Shown here one piece after another: positions 8,980 to 18,200 of a stretch of 64,000 nt of DNA. This DNA comes from Anaerococcus rubeinfantis (GTDB lineage: Bacteria > Bacillota > Clostridia > Tissierellales > Peptoniphilaceae). Where the stretch lies: NCBI RefSeq assembly GCF_001487145.1, contig NZ_LN913016.1:1054001-1118000 (forward strand), in the 5' to 3' direction. The notes under the pieces are model-generated. The model was not told the DNA's origin. It was given only the letters and a program-made list of their open reading frames with translations, and made no database searches. The position numbers and the translations under genes were made by a program. Positions within the stretch are counted from its first letter, which is position 1, and each line of letters starts with the position of its first letter.

Positions 8980-9570
8980 TTACATTTTTCTTAAATCTTT
9001 GAAATCAAAACTTAATTTTTCTAGATTTTCTCTAAATTTAAATCCTGTTTTTGAAAAATAAAATTTTAAAGTAAAAATCGAAGTAAGAACTCCAATAATT
9101 ATTCCACAAAAAACATCCGATGGAAAATGTACATACAAATATAGCCTTGAAAATGCAATTAAAACAGCAAGTACACTTGTAATTATTTTTAAAGGTGTAG
9201 ATTTCGAAAATAACAAAATAACTGTAAGCATACAAAAAGAAATTGCAGAATGACCAGAAGGAAAGGATGAATCTTGTGGTTTTAAAACTAATAATTTTAT
9301 TCCATCAACAATTTCAAAAGGCCTATCTCTTCCAACAGCAGGTTTTAAAATTAAATTTACAATTATAGTATTTACCAAAAGACAAATAAGCATTAGTTTT
9401 CCTAATTTTTTGTATTCCTTACTTGTCAAAAAAATCAAAATCAATAAAATCCAAAATATCCCCATATTCCCAAGAGCAGTTATAGTAGTCATGGTTTTAT
9501 CCATAAGAGGACTTTTCAAATTTTGTATTAGATTTAAAATTTCAATATCTATCTTTGTAATAAAATTCAT
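8980..9570 (-). CDS. PAP2-family membrane phosphatase
   Basis: Integral membrane acid phosphatase of the PAP2 superfamily, 196 residues with about five membrane segments. All three signature motifs are visible: KPAVGRDRP, SFPSGHSA, and SRLYLYVHFPSDV with the catalytic histidine. Family members dephosphorylate phosphatidylglycerophosphate, diacylglycerol pyrophosphate or undecaprenyl pyrophosphate. The substrate here cannot be told from the sequence. A lipid-carrier or phosphatidylglycerol role would fit the lipid kinase at 14179, but that is inference. It is a single gene between tRNA-Leu and the CapA-like gene. Confidence 0.88.
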   Translation of the reverse strand: MNFITKIDIEILNLIQNLKSPLMDKTMTTITALGNMGIFWILLILIFLTSKEYKKLGKLMLICLLVNTIIVNLILKPAVGRDRPFEIVDGIKLLVLKPQDSSFPSGHSAISFCMLTVILLFSKSTPLKIITSVLAVLIAFSRLYLYVHFPSDVFCGIIIGVLTSIFTLKFYFSKTGFKFRENLEKLSFDFKDLRKM

Positions 9571-9612
9571 AATTTCTCCTTTTTCTTAGGTTTATAATAC
9601 CATATAGGAGAA

Positions 9613-9646
9613 AAATAAAAAAGACTGCACATTGCAGCCTTATTCT
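9613..9646 (-). terminator. Terminator of the CapA-like gene
   Basis: The minus-strand stem GGCTGCA / TGCAGTC has a 3-base loop and is followed by TTTTTTATTTTT. The stem begins immediately at the stop codon of the CapA-like gene (9640), so stop codon and terminator overlap. Confidence 0.8.
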
Positions 9647-10902
9647 ACTTTAGTATTTATAGTTTCTGTAATCATTTGATCACAAGTTTTTATTCTTTCT
9701 CTTTGGCTTTCATCTACCTTGTTATAATATTTTCCACCTTTAAGAAAATCTTTTGTTCTAAAAACTTTTGCCAAATATCCATATTCATCATTCCAATGAC
9801 CATTCCAAATTGGATAAAAATCTACCTGACCGAGTCTTGCCTTTCCAGTTTTTTTATCTTTTAAAATATCAATATCAAAAGCAACTGATTGTTCAGTTCT
9901 AATATCTCCCAAAACTTCATAAGATTGACACGAAACAAAATTTCCACAAGAATAAGCAATATATCCCTCTCTACCGTCTTTCGCTTTATATCTTTCAGCA
10001 GGTTGACTTACGTGAGGGTGATTTCCAATTACTAAATCCGCTCCCCAATCAATCATATCTCTTCCAAGTTTAATATGTTCATCAGTAGGATAAGATTGGT
10101 ATTCAACTCCCCAATGAGGATACACAATTATTAAATCAGCATTGTTTTTCTTTGCCTCTTCAATATCTGATTTTATTTTTTCAGAATCCAGATAATTTAT
10201 TATTTCTTCAGGCTTATTTTTTTCAATCACTCCATCAAGTCCATTTACCCCATAAGTGTAGGACATAAAAGCAACTTTTAATCCCTTAACATCTAGATAA
10301 ATAAACCTATCTCCTCCAGCCTTATGTGTTCCAGCATGTGCCATCCCGTATTCATCCATGGCATCAATTGTATCAAAAATACCTTCTTCAAAAGAATCAA
10401 CTGAATGGTTATTTGCAGTTGATAAAACATCAAAACCAGCTTTTTTAATATCCCTAATATATTCTTTTGGTGTTGTAAATTGAGGATAGCCTGAAGGCTC
10501 TCGAGTTTTACTTACACTAGTTTCAAAATTTCCAATACTTAGATCTGAGTCTTTGACAAAGTCTTTTATATAATCAAATTGGTTTGAATAATCGTACTCA
10601 CCATTTCCATAATTTTTGGCATAATCGTTTTGGTCCATATGGGCCATCAAATCCCCAAAAGCCTTAATATTAATTATCTCATCTTTTGTTTTTTTATCAA
10701 ATTTTTTAGGTCTTTTCTTATCAATTGCAATTATATTTTCATCAGCTAATTTTTCTGATTTTTCTTCACTTGAAACATTTTGACTAATTTCATTTGAAAA
10801 AATTTTATTATCAGAATTATTTTTAAAATCTATACATGAAGATAGGCTTACTGATAAAATAAAAATTAAAACAAGTGATAATATTTTTTTAAATCTTTTC
10901 AT
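9640..10902 (-). CDS. CapA/PgsA-like metallophosphatase lipoprotein
   Basis: Lipoprotein of the PGA_cap (CapA) family, 420 residues. The signal peptide has a lipobox ending LSSC (Cys23), so the mature protein is predicted to be lipid-anchored outside the membrane. A low-complexity Ser/Asn/Lys linker runs to about residue 75, followed by a calcineurin-like metallophosphatase fold. Its metal-site motifs are GDLMAHMDQ, GNFETSVS, TANNHSVDS, YPHWGVEY and GNHPHVSQP. Characterised relatives act in poly-gamma-glutamate capsule export or anchoring. No capB, capC or capD gene is near, so a capsule role is not supported by context. It has its own terminator. Confidence 0.87.
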   Translation of the reverse strand: MKRFKKILSLVLIFILSVSLSSCIDFKNNSDNKIFSNEISQNVSSEEKSEKLADENIIAIDKKRPKKFDKKTKDEIINIKAFGDLMAHMDQNDYAKNYGNGEYDYSNQFDYIKDFVKDSDLSIGNFETSVSKTREPSGYPQFTTPKEYIRDIKKAGFDVLSTANNHSVDSFEEGIFDTIDAMDEYGMAHAGTHKAGGDRFIYLDVKGLKVAFMSYTYGVNGLDGVIEKNKPEEIINYLDSEKIKSDIEEAKKNNADLIIVYPHWGVEYQSYPTDEHIKLGRDMIDWGADLVIGNHPHVSQPAERYKAKDGREGYIAYSCGNFVSCQSYEVLGDIRTEQSVAFDIDILKDKKTGKARLGQVDFYPIWNGHWNDEYGYLAKVFRTKDFLKGGKYYNKVDESQRERIKTCDQMITETINTKVE

Positions 10903-10961
10903 TCCTACTCCTTATAAAATTATATATTTTAATTATATATTTTTTTATAAAAAAAGTCATA

Positions 10962-12278
10962 TTAGAATGAAATTTGATATCTTATTGCAATTATACAAAG
11001 AATTACTGCAAGTGGAACATATAAATATCTTCCCAAATTGTACCAGCCATCTCCGTGTTTCTTTTTGGAACTTTTATTTATTTCATCAAGTAAATCTTCT
11101 TTTTTCATAACCCAAAACCATGAGATTGCTCCCATAATTGCAGAAATTGGTAGGATATAAATTGTTACAAAGTTCATCCAAACTCCCCATTTTGCTATTG
11201 GATGTAAAAACAATCCACAAATAAATACTATTGCCATTAAAGCTATCAAAACATGGATTCTCTTTAAATTTTCAAATTTTGATGTTATTGCTTCTACAAC
11301 TGTTTCAATCATAGATTGAACTGACAAAACTCCTGCAAATACAATTGCTATATATAAAATTATTGCAAAAACTCTTCCACCAGCTATTTCTTGTAAAACT
11401 TTTGGCAATACAACAAATATTAGTTTTGGTCCTTCTGATTGAGAAAATCCAAAGGCAAAAGTCGCTGGAAGCATTACAAAAGTTGATAGCATAGCTGCAA
11501 CAGTATCAAGGCCAGAAGTTATTGTTGATGAGTGAACTATATCTTCACTATCTGGAAGATATGAACCATAAACAACCATAACTGTTGAAACTATTGATAA
11601 AGAGAAAAAAGCTTGACCCATTGCTGCTATCCACAATCTTATATCCATTAATTTTTCAGGCTCAAGACTAAAAATAAATTTATATCCTTCAACAGCCCTA
11701 TCCAAAAAAGCTATTCTTATGGCAAGAATTATAAATAAAACAAAAAACAAAGGCATCATAAATGAGTTTGTTTTTTCTATTCCCTTTGTTCCATAAGCCA
11801 AGCTTAAAAATACAATAATAATTAATAAAAAATGTTCTTTTGCAAGAGCAAAATCATTTGTTGAAATTGATTCAAACCAAAGATTTGGATCTTGTGTCAA
11901 CAAAGTTCCACTTATTGAATCAAGCAAGGCTTTAAGTACATAAGTTATTACAACCGTATATCCAATTGCGAGTAAAACTACTCCAACTAGAGGAATCCAT
12001 CGTAAAACTCTTCCAACCCCTTCTTTATTTCTTGATTTCCATACTTCCTTAAAAACTCCCATAGGGCCCGATTTATATTTTCTTCCAACTGCACTTTCTG
12101 CAGAAAGCCCTACACGTCCAAATAAAAATACAAAGAATAAATAAGGAATTAAGAAAGATAGTCCCCCGTTCATTCCTATTTTATAGGGAAAAGCCCAAAC
12201 GTTGGCAAGTCCAACCGCACTTCCAACGCAAGCCATGATAAATCCCCATTTGTTAGTAAATTTCGAATTGTTTTCCAT
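10962..12278 (-). CDS. Sodium-dependent transporter, NSS/SNF family (copy 1)
   Basis: Secondary transporter of the neurotransmitter:sodium symporter family (LeuT fold), 438 residues from the chosen start at 12278. GGAG stands 6 bp before that ATG; the reading from 12290 has no ribosome site. The N-terminal signature GFIMACVGSAVGLANVWAFP contains the first unwound helix that binds Na+ and substrate. About 11-12 membrane helices follow. The substrate (probably an amino acid) is not determined. It lies directly after a paralogous copy and is probably cotranscribed from the promoter at 13677-13704. Confidence 0.9.
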   Translation of the reverse strand: MENNSKFTNKWGFIMACVGSAVGLANVWAFPYKIGMNGGLSFLIPYLFFVFLFGRVGLSAESAVGRKYKSGPMGVFKEVWKSRNKEGVGRVLRWIPLVGVVLLAIGYTVVITYVLKALLDSISGTLLTQDPNLWFESISTNDFALAKEHFLLIIIVFLSLAYGTKGIEKTNSFMMPLFFVLFIILAIRIAFLDRAVEGYKFIFSLEPEKLMDIRLWIAAMGQAFFSLSIVSTVMVVYGSYLPDSEDIVHSSTITSGLDTVAAMLSTFVMLPATFAFGFSQSEGPKLIFVVLPKVLQEIAGGRVFAIILYIAIVFAGVLSVQSMIETVVEAITSKFENLKRIHVLIALMAIVFICGLFLHPIAKWGVWMNFVTIYILPISAIMGAISWFWVMKKEDLLDEINKSSKKKHGDGWYNLGRYLYVPLAVILCIIAIRYQISF

Positions 12279-12295
12279 TATTATCTCCATTAAAA

Positions 12296-13618
12296 TTAAA
12301 ATGTAACCTTAAATACTAAGGCCAAAATTGATAAGCCAATGGCAATTGGAACATAAATATATTTTCCAATTTTATGCCATTTTTCTCCAACTTTTTTCTT
12401 TGCCCCACTATTAATTTCTTCCAACTGTTCTTCTTTTTTCCAAAAATAAAACCAAGTTATAGCACCGATTGATGCTCCAATTGGAATTATATAAATTGAA
12501 ACAAGATCCATCCATGGACCCCACTTTCCAATTGACTCCATGTTCATACCAACTAAAAATGTAATAAGACCAATAATTATCAAAGCGTGAGCCCTTTTAA
12601 TTTTTTTATACCTATGAATTATTGATTCTACAATTACCTCAAACATATTTTGTAAAGAAGAAATTCCTGCAAAAACAACCGCAGTATAAAGAATTATAGC
12701 AAAAATCCTTCCACCCTTTATATTTTGAAGAATTGTTGGCAAAACTTCAAATAAAAGACCCGGTCCACCAGCTTGAGAAAGTCCAAAAACTAAAATAGAT
12801 GGAACAATTACACAAGATGATAAAAGGGCTGCCAAGGTATCAAAAAAAGCAGTTGATTTCGTCGCTGATAAAATATCTTCTTTTTTATCAAGATATGATC
12901 CACAAACAATCATACCACTTCCCGTTACAGAAAGAGAAAAGAAAGCTTGTCCCATTGCATTAACAATAGTATTTAATGACAATTTATCAAAATCAAATCT
13001 AAACATATATTTATAACCTTCAAGAGCATTTGGTAAGGTTAAAATAAAAATTGCAATAATTAAAAATAAAATAAAAAATGCAGGCATCATAATTTTATTA
13101 GATTTTTCGATAGTATGAGCACCTTTAATACAGGTTAAAAGCGTTGCTAAAATTATAATAAAATGGTAAAAAACTACAGAATAATCCTTATTAGCAAAGG
13201 ATTCAAACCAATCTTTAGTATTTACAACCATAAGTTCTCCCGTAATAGAATCAACTAAGGCTTTTAAAACATATGAAACTATAACAGCATAGCCAATTGC
13301 AATAAATAAAGATCCAATCAAAGGTAAAATTCCTATATTTCTACTAAAAAATGAATGAGATTTTTTATTATTTTTTGAATTTAAGGCATATTCATAAGAG
13401 CCCAAAGTTCCAGTTCCAGCTCTTCTACCTATTGCAAATTCACTTGATAAACCTACATAAGCAAAAAGAGCTACAAAAACTAAATAAAATAATAAGAAAA
13501 ACATTCCACCATCTTGGAACTTATAAGGAAAGCCCCATACATTCGCCATGCCTACGGCACTACCAACAGCAGTCAGGATGAAACCCAACCTCGATGAAAA
13601 TTTTTTTTCTTTGTCCAT
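12296..13618 (-). CDS. Sodium-dependent transporter, NSS/SNF family (copy 2)
   Basis: Paralogue of the adjacent transporter, 440 residues. It has the same N-terminal signature (GFILTAVGSAVGMANVWGFP) and the same C-terminal layout (GxKWHKIGKYIYVPIA). The start at 13618 is preceded by AAGGAG. The pair probably arose by tandem duplication followed by divergence, because both keep the full LeuT-type core. Whether they function alone or together, and on which amino acid, is unknown. It is the first gene after the promoter and leader hairpin at 13642-13704. Confidence 0.9.
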   Translation of the reverse strand: MDKEKKFSSRLGFILTAVGSAVGMANVWGFPYKFQDGGMFFLLFYLVFVALFAYVGLSSEFAIGRRAGTGTLGSYEYALNSKNNKKSHSFFSRNIGILPLIGSLFIAIGYAVIVSYVLKALVDSITGELMVVNTKDWFESFANKDYSVVFYHFIIILATLLTCIKGAHTIEKSNKIMMPAFFILFLIIAIFILTLPNALEGYKYMFRFDFDKLSLNTIVNAMGQAFFSLSVTGSGMIVCGSYLDKKEDILSATKSTAFFDTLAALLSSCVIVPSILVFGLSQAGGPGLLFEVLPTILQNIKGGRIFAIILYTAVVFAGISSLQNMFEVIVESIIHRYKKIKRAHALIIIGLITFLVGMNMESIGKWGPWMDLVSIYIIPIGASIGAITWFYFWKKEEQLEEINSGAKKKVGEKWHKIGKYIYVPIAIGLSILALVFKVTF

Positions 13619-13641
13619 ATTTAACTCCTTTTTACTTTAGC

Positions 13642-13659
13642 ACACCAAGGTGTTGGTGT
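13642..13659 (-). promoter_or_regulatory. Leader hairpin upstream of transporter pair
   Basis: A perfect 7-bp stem (ACACCAA / TTGGTGT) with a 4-base loop lies in the short 5' leader, about 23 bp before the transporter start codon and clear of the ribosome site. There is no T-run, so it is not a simple terminator. It could be an operator or an RNA regulatory element; neither is proven. Confidence 0.4.
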
Positions 13660-13676
13660 CCTATTGAACTTGTTTC

Positions 13677-13704
13677 ATTATATCATAAATCTAATATTTG
13701 TAAA
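13677..13704 (-). promoter_or_regulatory. Promoter of the NSS transporter pair
   Basis: On the minus strand, TTTACA (13699-13704) and TATAAT (13677-13682) with a 16-bp spacer form a good sigma-A promoter. Transcription would begin near 13670 and include the leader hairpin. Confidence 0.65.
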
Positions 13705-13738
13705 ACAAATTTTTAAAAGAATTTAAATATAAAAAAAA

Positions 13739-14095
13739 TTACAATTTCATAAAAGTAAATCTTCCAATTGCAATCAATTTTTTCCTATCATCAAACACAT
13801 TACAATCAATATTAATAACTTTTCTTCCAATCTTTTTTGCCATACATTTCGCATACAAAAATTCAGTGTCCTTGCCCGCTCTTAGAAAATTTACATATCC
13901 ATCACTTGTGACAAATTCCCCATCAAAATATTCAGAAGCCTTCTTGCCACAAGCAGTATCGATCAAAGACATGGTAACACCACCGTGAATAATTTTATTT
14001 ATATTCAAACAATACTCCCTAATAGGAATTCTTGTAATAAGATCTCCATCATCATCTTTGACATATTCCATTTCCAAATAATCAACAAAATTCAT
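13739..14095 (-). CDS. Hotdog-fold thioesterase, PaaI family
   Basis: Small 4HBT/PaaI-type thioesterase, 118 residues from the start at 14095 (MNFVDYLEME). An AAAGGA site precedes this ATG; the longer reading from 14119 would start inside the promoter region. The family core is visible as NINKIIHGGVTMSLIDTACG. The HGG segment is the usual active-site region, and the following Asp-Thr matches the catalytic area. Relatives hydrolyse acyl- or phenylacetyl-CoA thioesters; the substrate is unknown. It is divergently arranged with the lipid kinase at 14179. Confidence 0.8.
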   Translation of the reverse strand: MNFVDYLEMEYVKDDDGDLITRIPIREYCLNINKIIHGGVTMSLIDTACGKKASEYFDGEFVTSDGYVNFLRAGKDTEFLYAKCMAKKIGRKVINIDCNVFDDRKKLIAIGRFTFMKL

Positions 14096-14178
14096 AAAAA
14101 ATCCTTTCTTTATAATCAATTATAATAATTCACAATAAATACTTTATTCATGATATAATAATTTACAAGGAAAAAATT

Positions 14179-15099
14179 ATGAGAAAAATTTTATTTATAT
14201 TATCGTCTAAGGCAGGAAAAACTGAATTCGATATTAGCAAAAAAGATATAGAAAAAATATATAAGAAAAAAAATTTAGAAGAAAATATAGAAATAATAAA
14301 AACAACCTACCAAAATCACGCAATAGACGCTGCAAGCAACTTTATTGAAAAATATAAAGATTTAAAGAAGACAATTATTGTAGGTGGCGGCGACGGATCC
14401 TTAAATGAAATTTGTAATGTAATTTATCAAAAAGATTTGGAAAATACAAGTCTTGGTCTAATTCCCATGGGAACAGGCAACGATTTTTCAAAAAACTTCT
14501 CCTACAAAAATTTCAAAATCGAATCATTATTAAATTTAAGAGATGAAAAAATAGACCTCATCAAAGTCAATGATAAGGTAGGGATAAATGTTTTATCGCT
14601 TGGATTTGATACGGTGGTTTTAGAAAAAGCCTACGAATATTTGAATAAAAATCCAAATTTAGGAAAAAAAGCATATATACTTGGAGTTTTTAAGGCAATG
14701 AAATATTTATCATACAAGGATTTATCCTTTGAAATTTTAGATAAAGATAATAAAAATATAAAATTTGAAGATGAATTTTTATTAGCTGCAATATGTAATG
14801 GTGGATATTACGGTTCAGGATTTACTCCAGCTCCAAGCGCAAAAATAGATGATGGAATTTTAAATTTAGTCTACGCAAAAAAATTACCAAGTTTATTGTT
14901 ACCATCATTAATTATAAGGTACAAATTTGGTTTGTTAGAAAATTCAAAATATTTAGATGAAATAAAAATTAAAAAAGGAAAAATAAAATCAAAAGAAAAT
15001 ATTTTAGCAAATATTGACGGGGAAATTTTTAAAAGCAAGGAAATCAATTTTGAAATTTTAGAAAATTCCCTCAGCTGGACTTATTTTGATAAGCAATAA
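14179..15099 (+). CDS. Diacylglycerol kinase family lipid kinase
   Basis: ATP-dependent lipid kinase of the DagK/YegS family, 306 residues. The nucleotide motif GGGDGSLNEICN is at about residues 74-85 and GTGNDFSKNF is at about 99-108. The C-terminal half has the family's YGSGFTPAPSAKIDDG segment and ends near the DGE motif (NIDGEIF). Members phosphorylate diacylglycerol, recycling it to phosphatidic acid, or related lipids. It is one of the two intact plus-strand genes, with a TATAAT about 20 bp upstream in the divergent spacer. A bidirectional terminator at 15188-15222 follows. Confidence 0.88.
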   Translation: MRKILFILSSKAGKTEFDISKKDIEKIYKKKNLEENIEIIKTTYQNHAIDAASNFIEKYKDLKKTIIVGGGDGSLNEICNVIYQKDLENTSLGLIPMGTGNDFSKNFSYKNFKIESLLNLRDEKIDLIKVNDKVGINVLSLGFDTVVLEKAYEYLNKNPNLGKKAYILGVFKAMKYLSYKDLSFEILDKDNKNIKFEDEFLLAAICNGGYYGSGFTPAPSAKIDDGILNLVYAKKLPSLLLPSLIIRYKFGLLENSKYLDEIKIKKGKIKSKENILANIDGEIFKSKEINFEILENSLSWTYFDKQ

Positions 15100-15187
15100 A
15101 AAATCCCTCCTTACTGGGATGTCCAATAAAGAGGGTATATATCAAATCAGGATTTAGGTTGATACACAAAACTATTTACAGACCCAT
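15100..15187. other. Spacer with a possible IS end
   Basis: No gene. Read on the minus strand, a stretch around 15155-15184 (TCTGTAAATAGTTTTGTGTA) resembles the terminal repeat of an IS256-type element. No matching partner end or transposase was found nearby, so this is only a resemblance. Confidence 0.25.
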
Positions 15188-15222
15188 AAAAAAATGTTAG
15201 ATTTTTAGTCTAACATTTTTTT
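15188..15222. terminator. Bidirectional terminator between convergent genes
   Basis: The stem AATGTTAGA / TCTAACATT has an A/T-rich loop and is flanked by at least five A residues on the left and seven T residues on the right. It sits between the convergent lipid kinase and giant surface-protein genes and can terminate both. Confidence 0.85.
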
Positions 15223-15233
15223 ATTGTTTTTAT

Positions 15234-18200
15234 TTATTTTTTCTTTCTTTTATTTGAAAATCCTAAAGCACCCAATGAAAGTCCTAGACTTGATAGAACT
15301 GTTGATAAACTTGTTATTCCAGTTTTTGGGTTTTTGTTAGTATTTTCTTTATTAATTACTGGTTTTATTTTCTCCGATTTTCTTGATGGTTTTTTAGATT
15401 CATCTGGTTTTTTTGAATCTTTCGGATTGTCTTCGCCTGGCTTTTCTGGATCTTTTGGATTGTCTTCACCTGGTTGTTCTGGATCTTTTGGATCTTCCTC
15501 GCCTGGTTGTTCTGGATCTTTTGGATCATCTTCACCTGGTTGTTCTGGATCTTTCGGATCATCTTCGCCTGGTTTTTCTGGATCTTTCGGATCATCTTCA
15601 CCTGGTTTTTCTGGATCTTCTGGATCGTCCTCACCTGGGTTTTCTGGATCTTTCGGATCATCTTCGCCTGGATCTTCTGGATCTTTTGGATCATCCTCGC
15701 CTGGTTGTTTTGGATCTTCTGGATTTACAGGTGGGATTTCACAGACATTTTTACTTCCGATTTCTATAATCTTATCTTGTTTTTCAGTTATTGTCTTTGT
15801 ATCCCTAGAAACTTCCTTACTGTTTTCAATCTTAACAGTAGTTTCAGTTTTACCTACAATACCTTCTTGGATAACATTAGTCTTTCCAGCTTCAAGATTT
15901 GGATTTTCTCTTATGATAATATCATAAGCTTTTTCACTTTCGTAAGTGAATTCGCCATCAGTTTTAGAACCATATTCTACAACTTTATTCTTTGGTTCAA
16001 CTCTTTCTTCAATAACTTCAAGTTTACCAGTTTCCTTGTTGAAAGTAGTTGTATATTTTACATATCCCTTAGAACCTTCTTGGATTACTTTTTCTTCGCC
16101 TTCTTTAAGTTCTGGGTTGTGTCTGTATTCAGTATCATTACCAAGTTCAGTTTTCTTAACAACAGGTTTAACACCAATTCTAACTATCCTATCTTCTTTT
16201 TCAGTGATAGTCTTAGTAGTTTCTGTTGGGTCTCCAACTGGTTTAGAATCCTTAACCTTTTGAGTGATAGTAACTTCTTCCTTACCAGCTTTTCCTTCGT
16301 TTTCAACCTTTTGAGTTCCAGATTCTAAAGTATCATCATAGATTACCTTAGTTTCGTAAGGAATTTCTCTTTCTATAGTTTTAGTAGTTTCACCTTCAGT
16401 TGGTTTTACTGGAGGAATTTCACAAACATTTTTTGTTCCTACTCTTACTATTTTATCTTTTTTCTCTACAAGAATTTCAGGGTTTTCAGAAACTTTTTTA
16501 CTGTTTTCTATCTTAACAGTTGTCTTGGTTCTTCCTGTTACACCTTCTTGATCTACTACAGTTTTTCCAGCTTCAAGATTAGGATCTTCTATTATTTTAG
16601 TATCAAAAGCTTGTTCACTTTCATAAGTGAATTCACCATCTGTCTTGGAACCATATTCAACAATCTTGTTCTTTGGTTCAACTCTTTCTTCATTTACTTC
16701 AAGCTTACCAGTTTCTTTGTTGAAAGTAGTTGTGTATTTTACAGATCCCTTAGAACCTTCTTCGATGACTTTTTCTTCGCCAGCTTTTAGGTCTGGGTTG
16801 TGTTTGTACTCAGTGTTGTTTCCAAGTTCAACTGTCTTTTCAACTGGTTTAACACCAATTCTTACTTCTCTATCTTCTTTTGCAGTAATTGTTTCAGTTG
16901 TTTTAGAAGTTTCTCCATTACCATCAGTTATATTAGTTGTAACTGTTACTTTTTCCTTACCAATTTTACCTTCTTTATCTACAACTTGGCTTCCGGCATG
17001 AAGTGTATCGTCATAAATTATCTTAGTTTCGTATGGTATATCTTTTTCCACAGTCTCTACTGTTGAGCTTTTTGCAACTGCAGTGCCGACATAGATAATG
17101 TGGTCTAGAGGTTGATCATTTTCAACTTCCTTAATTTTAACAGGATCCCCGACTTTTTCTCCATTTTTAATAGCTATTTCATAGTAAGTTGTCTTGGACC
17201 CAGCCTTTCCTTCTTGTTCTACACGACTTTGTCCCTTAGCAAGATTTGGATCTTCCTTAATTACGACTTTAAACGGAATTTCTGTTGTGCTCTCATATGG
17301 ATATTTTCCAGTAAAGTCTTGTGTACCTACTATAATCTTTTGAACTGCTTCTGTAACAACTTCTTCTTCAATAGTTGTTATTTTCCCTGTTGCTGGATCG
17401 TATTTGTTGACGATCTTTGTCTCAACCTTACCAGGTGTTAGTCCACCGTCTTTGAAGACACCCATCTTTAGACTTGAATCATATACATATTCAACCTTTA
17501 CACCTACTTCTTTTGAGTAGTCTTTATTATTTTCAGCCGGTTTTGTACCAACTTTAATAACTTGTTGGGTAGGTTTTGTTTCAGCAGTAACTTCAGATTG
17601 AAGATCTCCATCTTTTTCGCCGTTTTTGATTGCTTGGGTGTACTTTGTTGTCTTAGAACCTGCAGCACCTTGTGTCACAACTTCACTAGTACCAGCTATC
17701 ATATCTGGATCTTCAACGATTTTTACATCATAAGGAATTTCTTCTGTAACTTCGTGGCTGATATTGCCAACAAAGTCTTTATTTCCAACTCTTATTTTTG
17801 CATTAGTTGCCTTTTCTTCTTTAGTTACACTTGCAGAACCTTCAACTACTTCAGAATTTTTTATAGTCCATTCAGTAGTTCTTGAACCTTCTTTGCCCTC
17901 AACATCTACTACATACTCTCCAGCTTTTAAGTTAGAATCATATTCGATTTCATACTTAAACGGAATTTTTTCTTCGTGTGAGTGCTTACCTTCAGTCATT
18001 GTGCCGACTTTGATAATTTGGTTTTGAACTTCATGAGAATATGTTACTTTTGGCTCACCTTTTGTAGGTACTCCATTTACTATGGTTACCTCAGTTTCGG
18101 TTGTCACTACACCATCTACACCAGTTTGGACAATTTCTTGTTCTCCTTCTTTCTTAGTGTCATCAAATTGTATTTCAGTTTTATAAGGAGTTATTTTATT

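Noticed and set aside
15408-15704. Regular 33-bp repeats that could suggest a CRISPR array
   Set aside because: They are continuous coding repeats without unique spacers and translate into an 11-residue unit in frame.
15474-16328. Long plus-strand open frames rich in Trp/Phe/Ile opposite the surface-protein gene
   Set aside because: They are the antisense of the Pro-Asp-Glu and G5 repeats; repeats keep all frames open. No ribosome site or protein-like composition.
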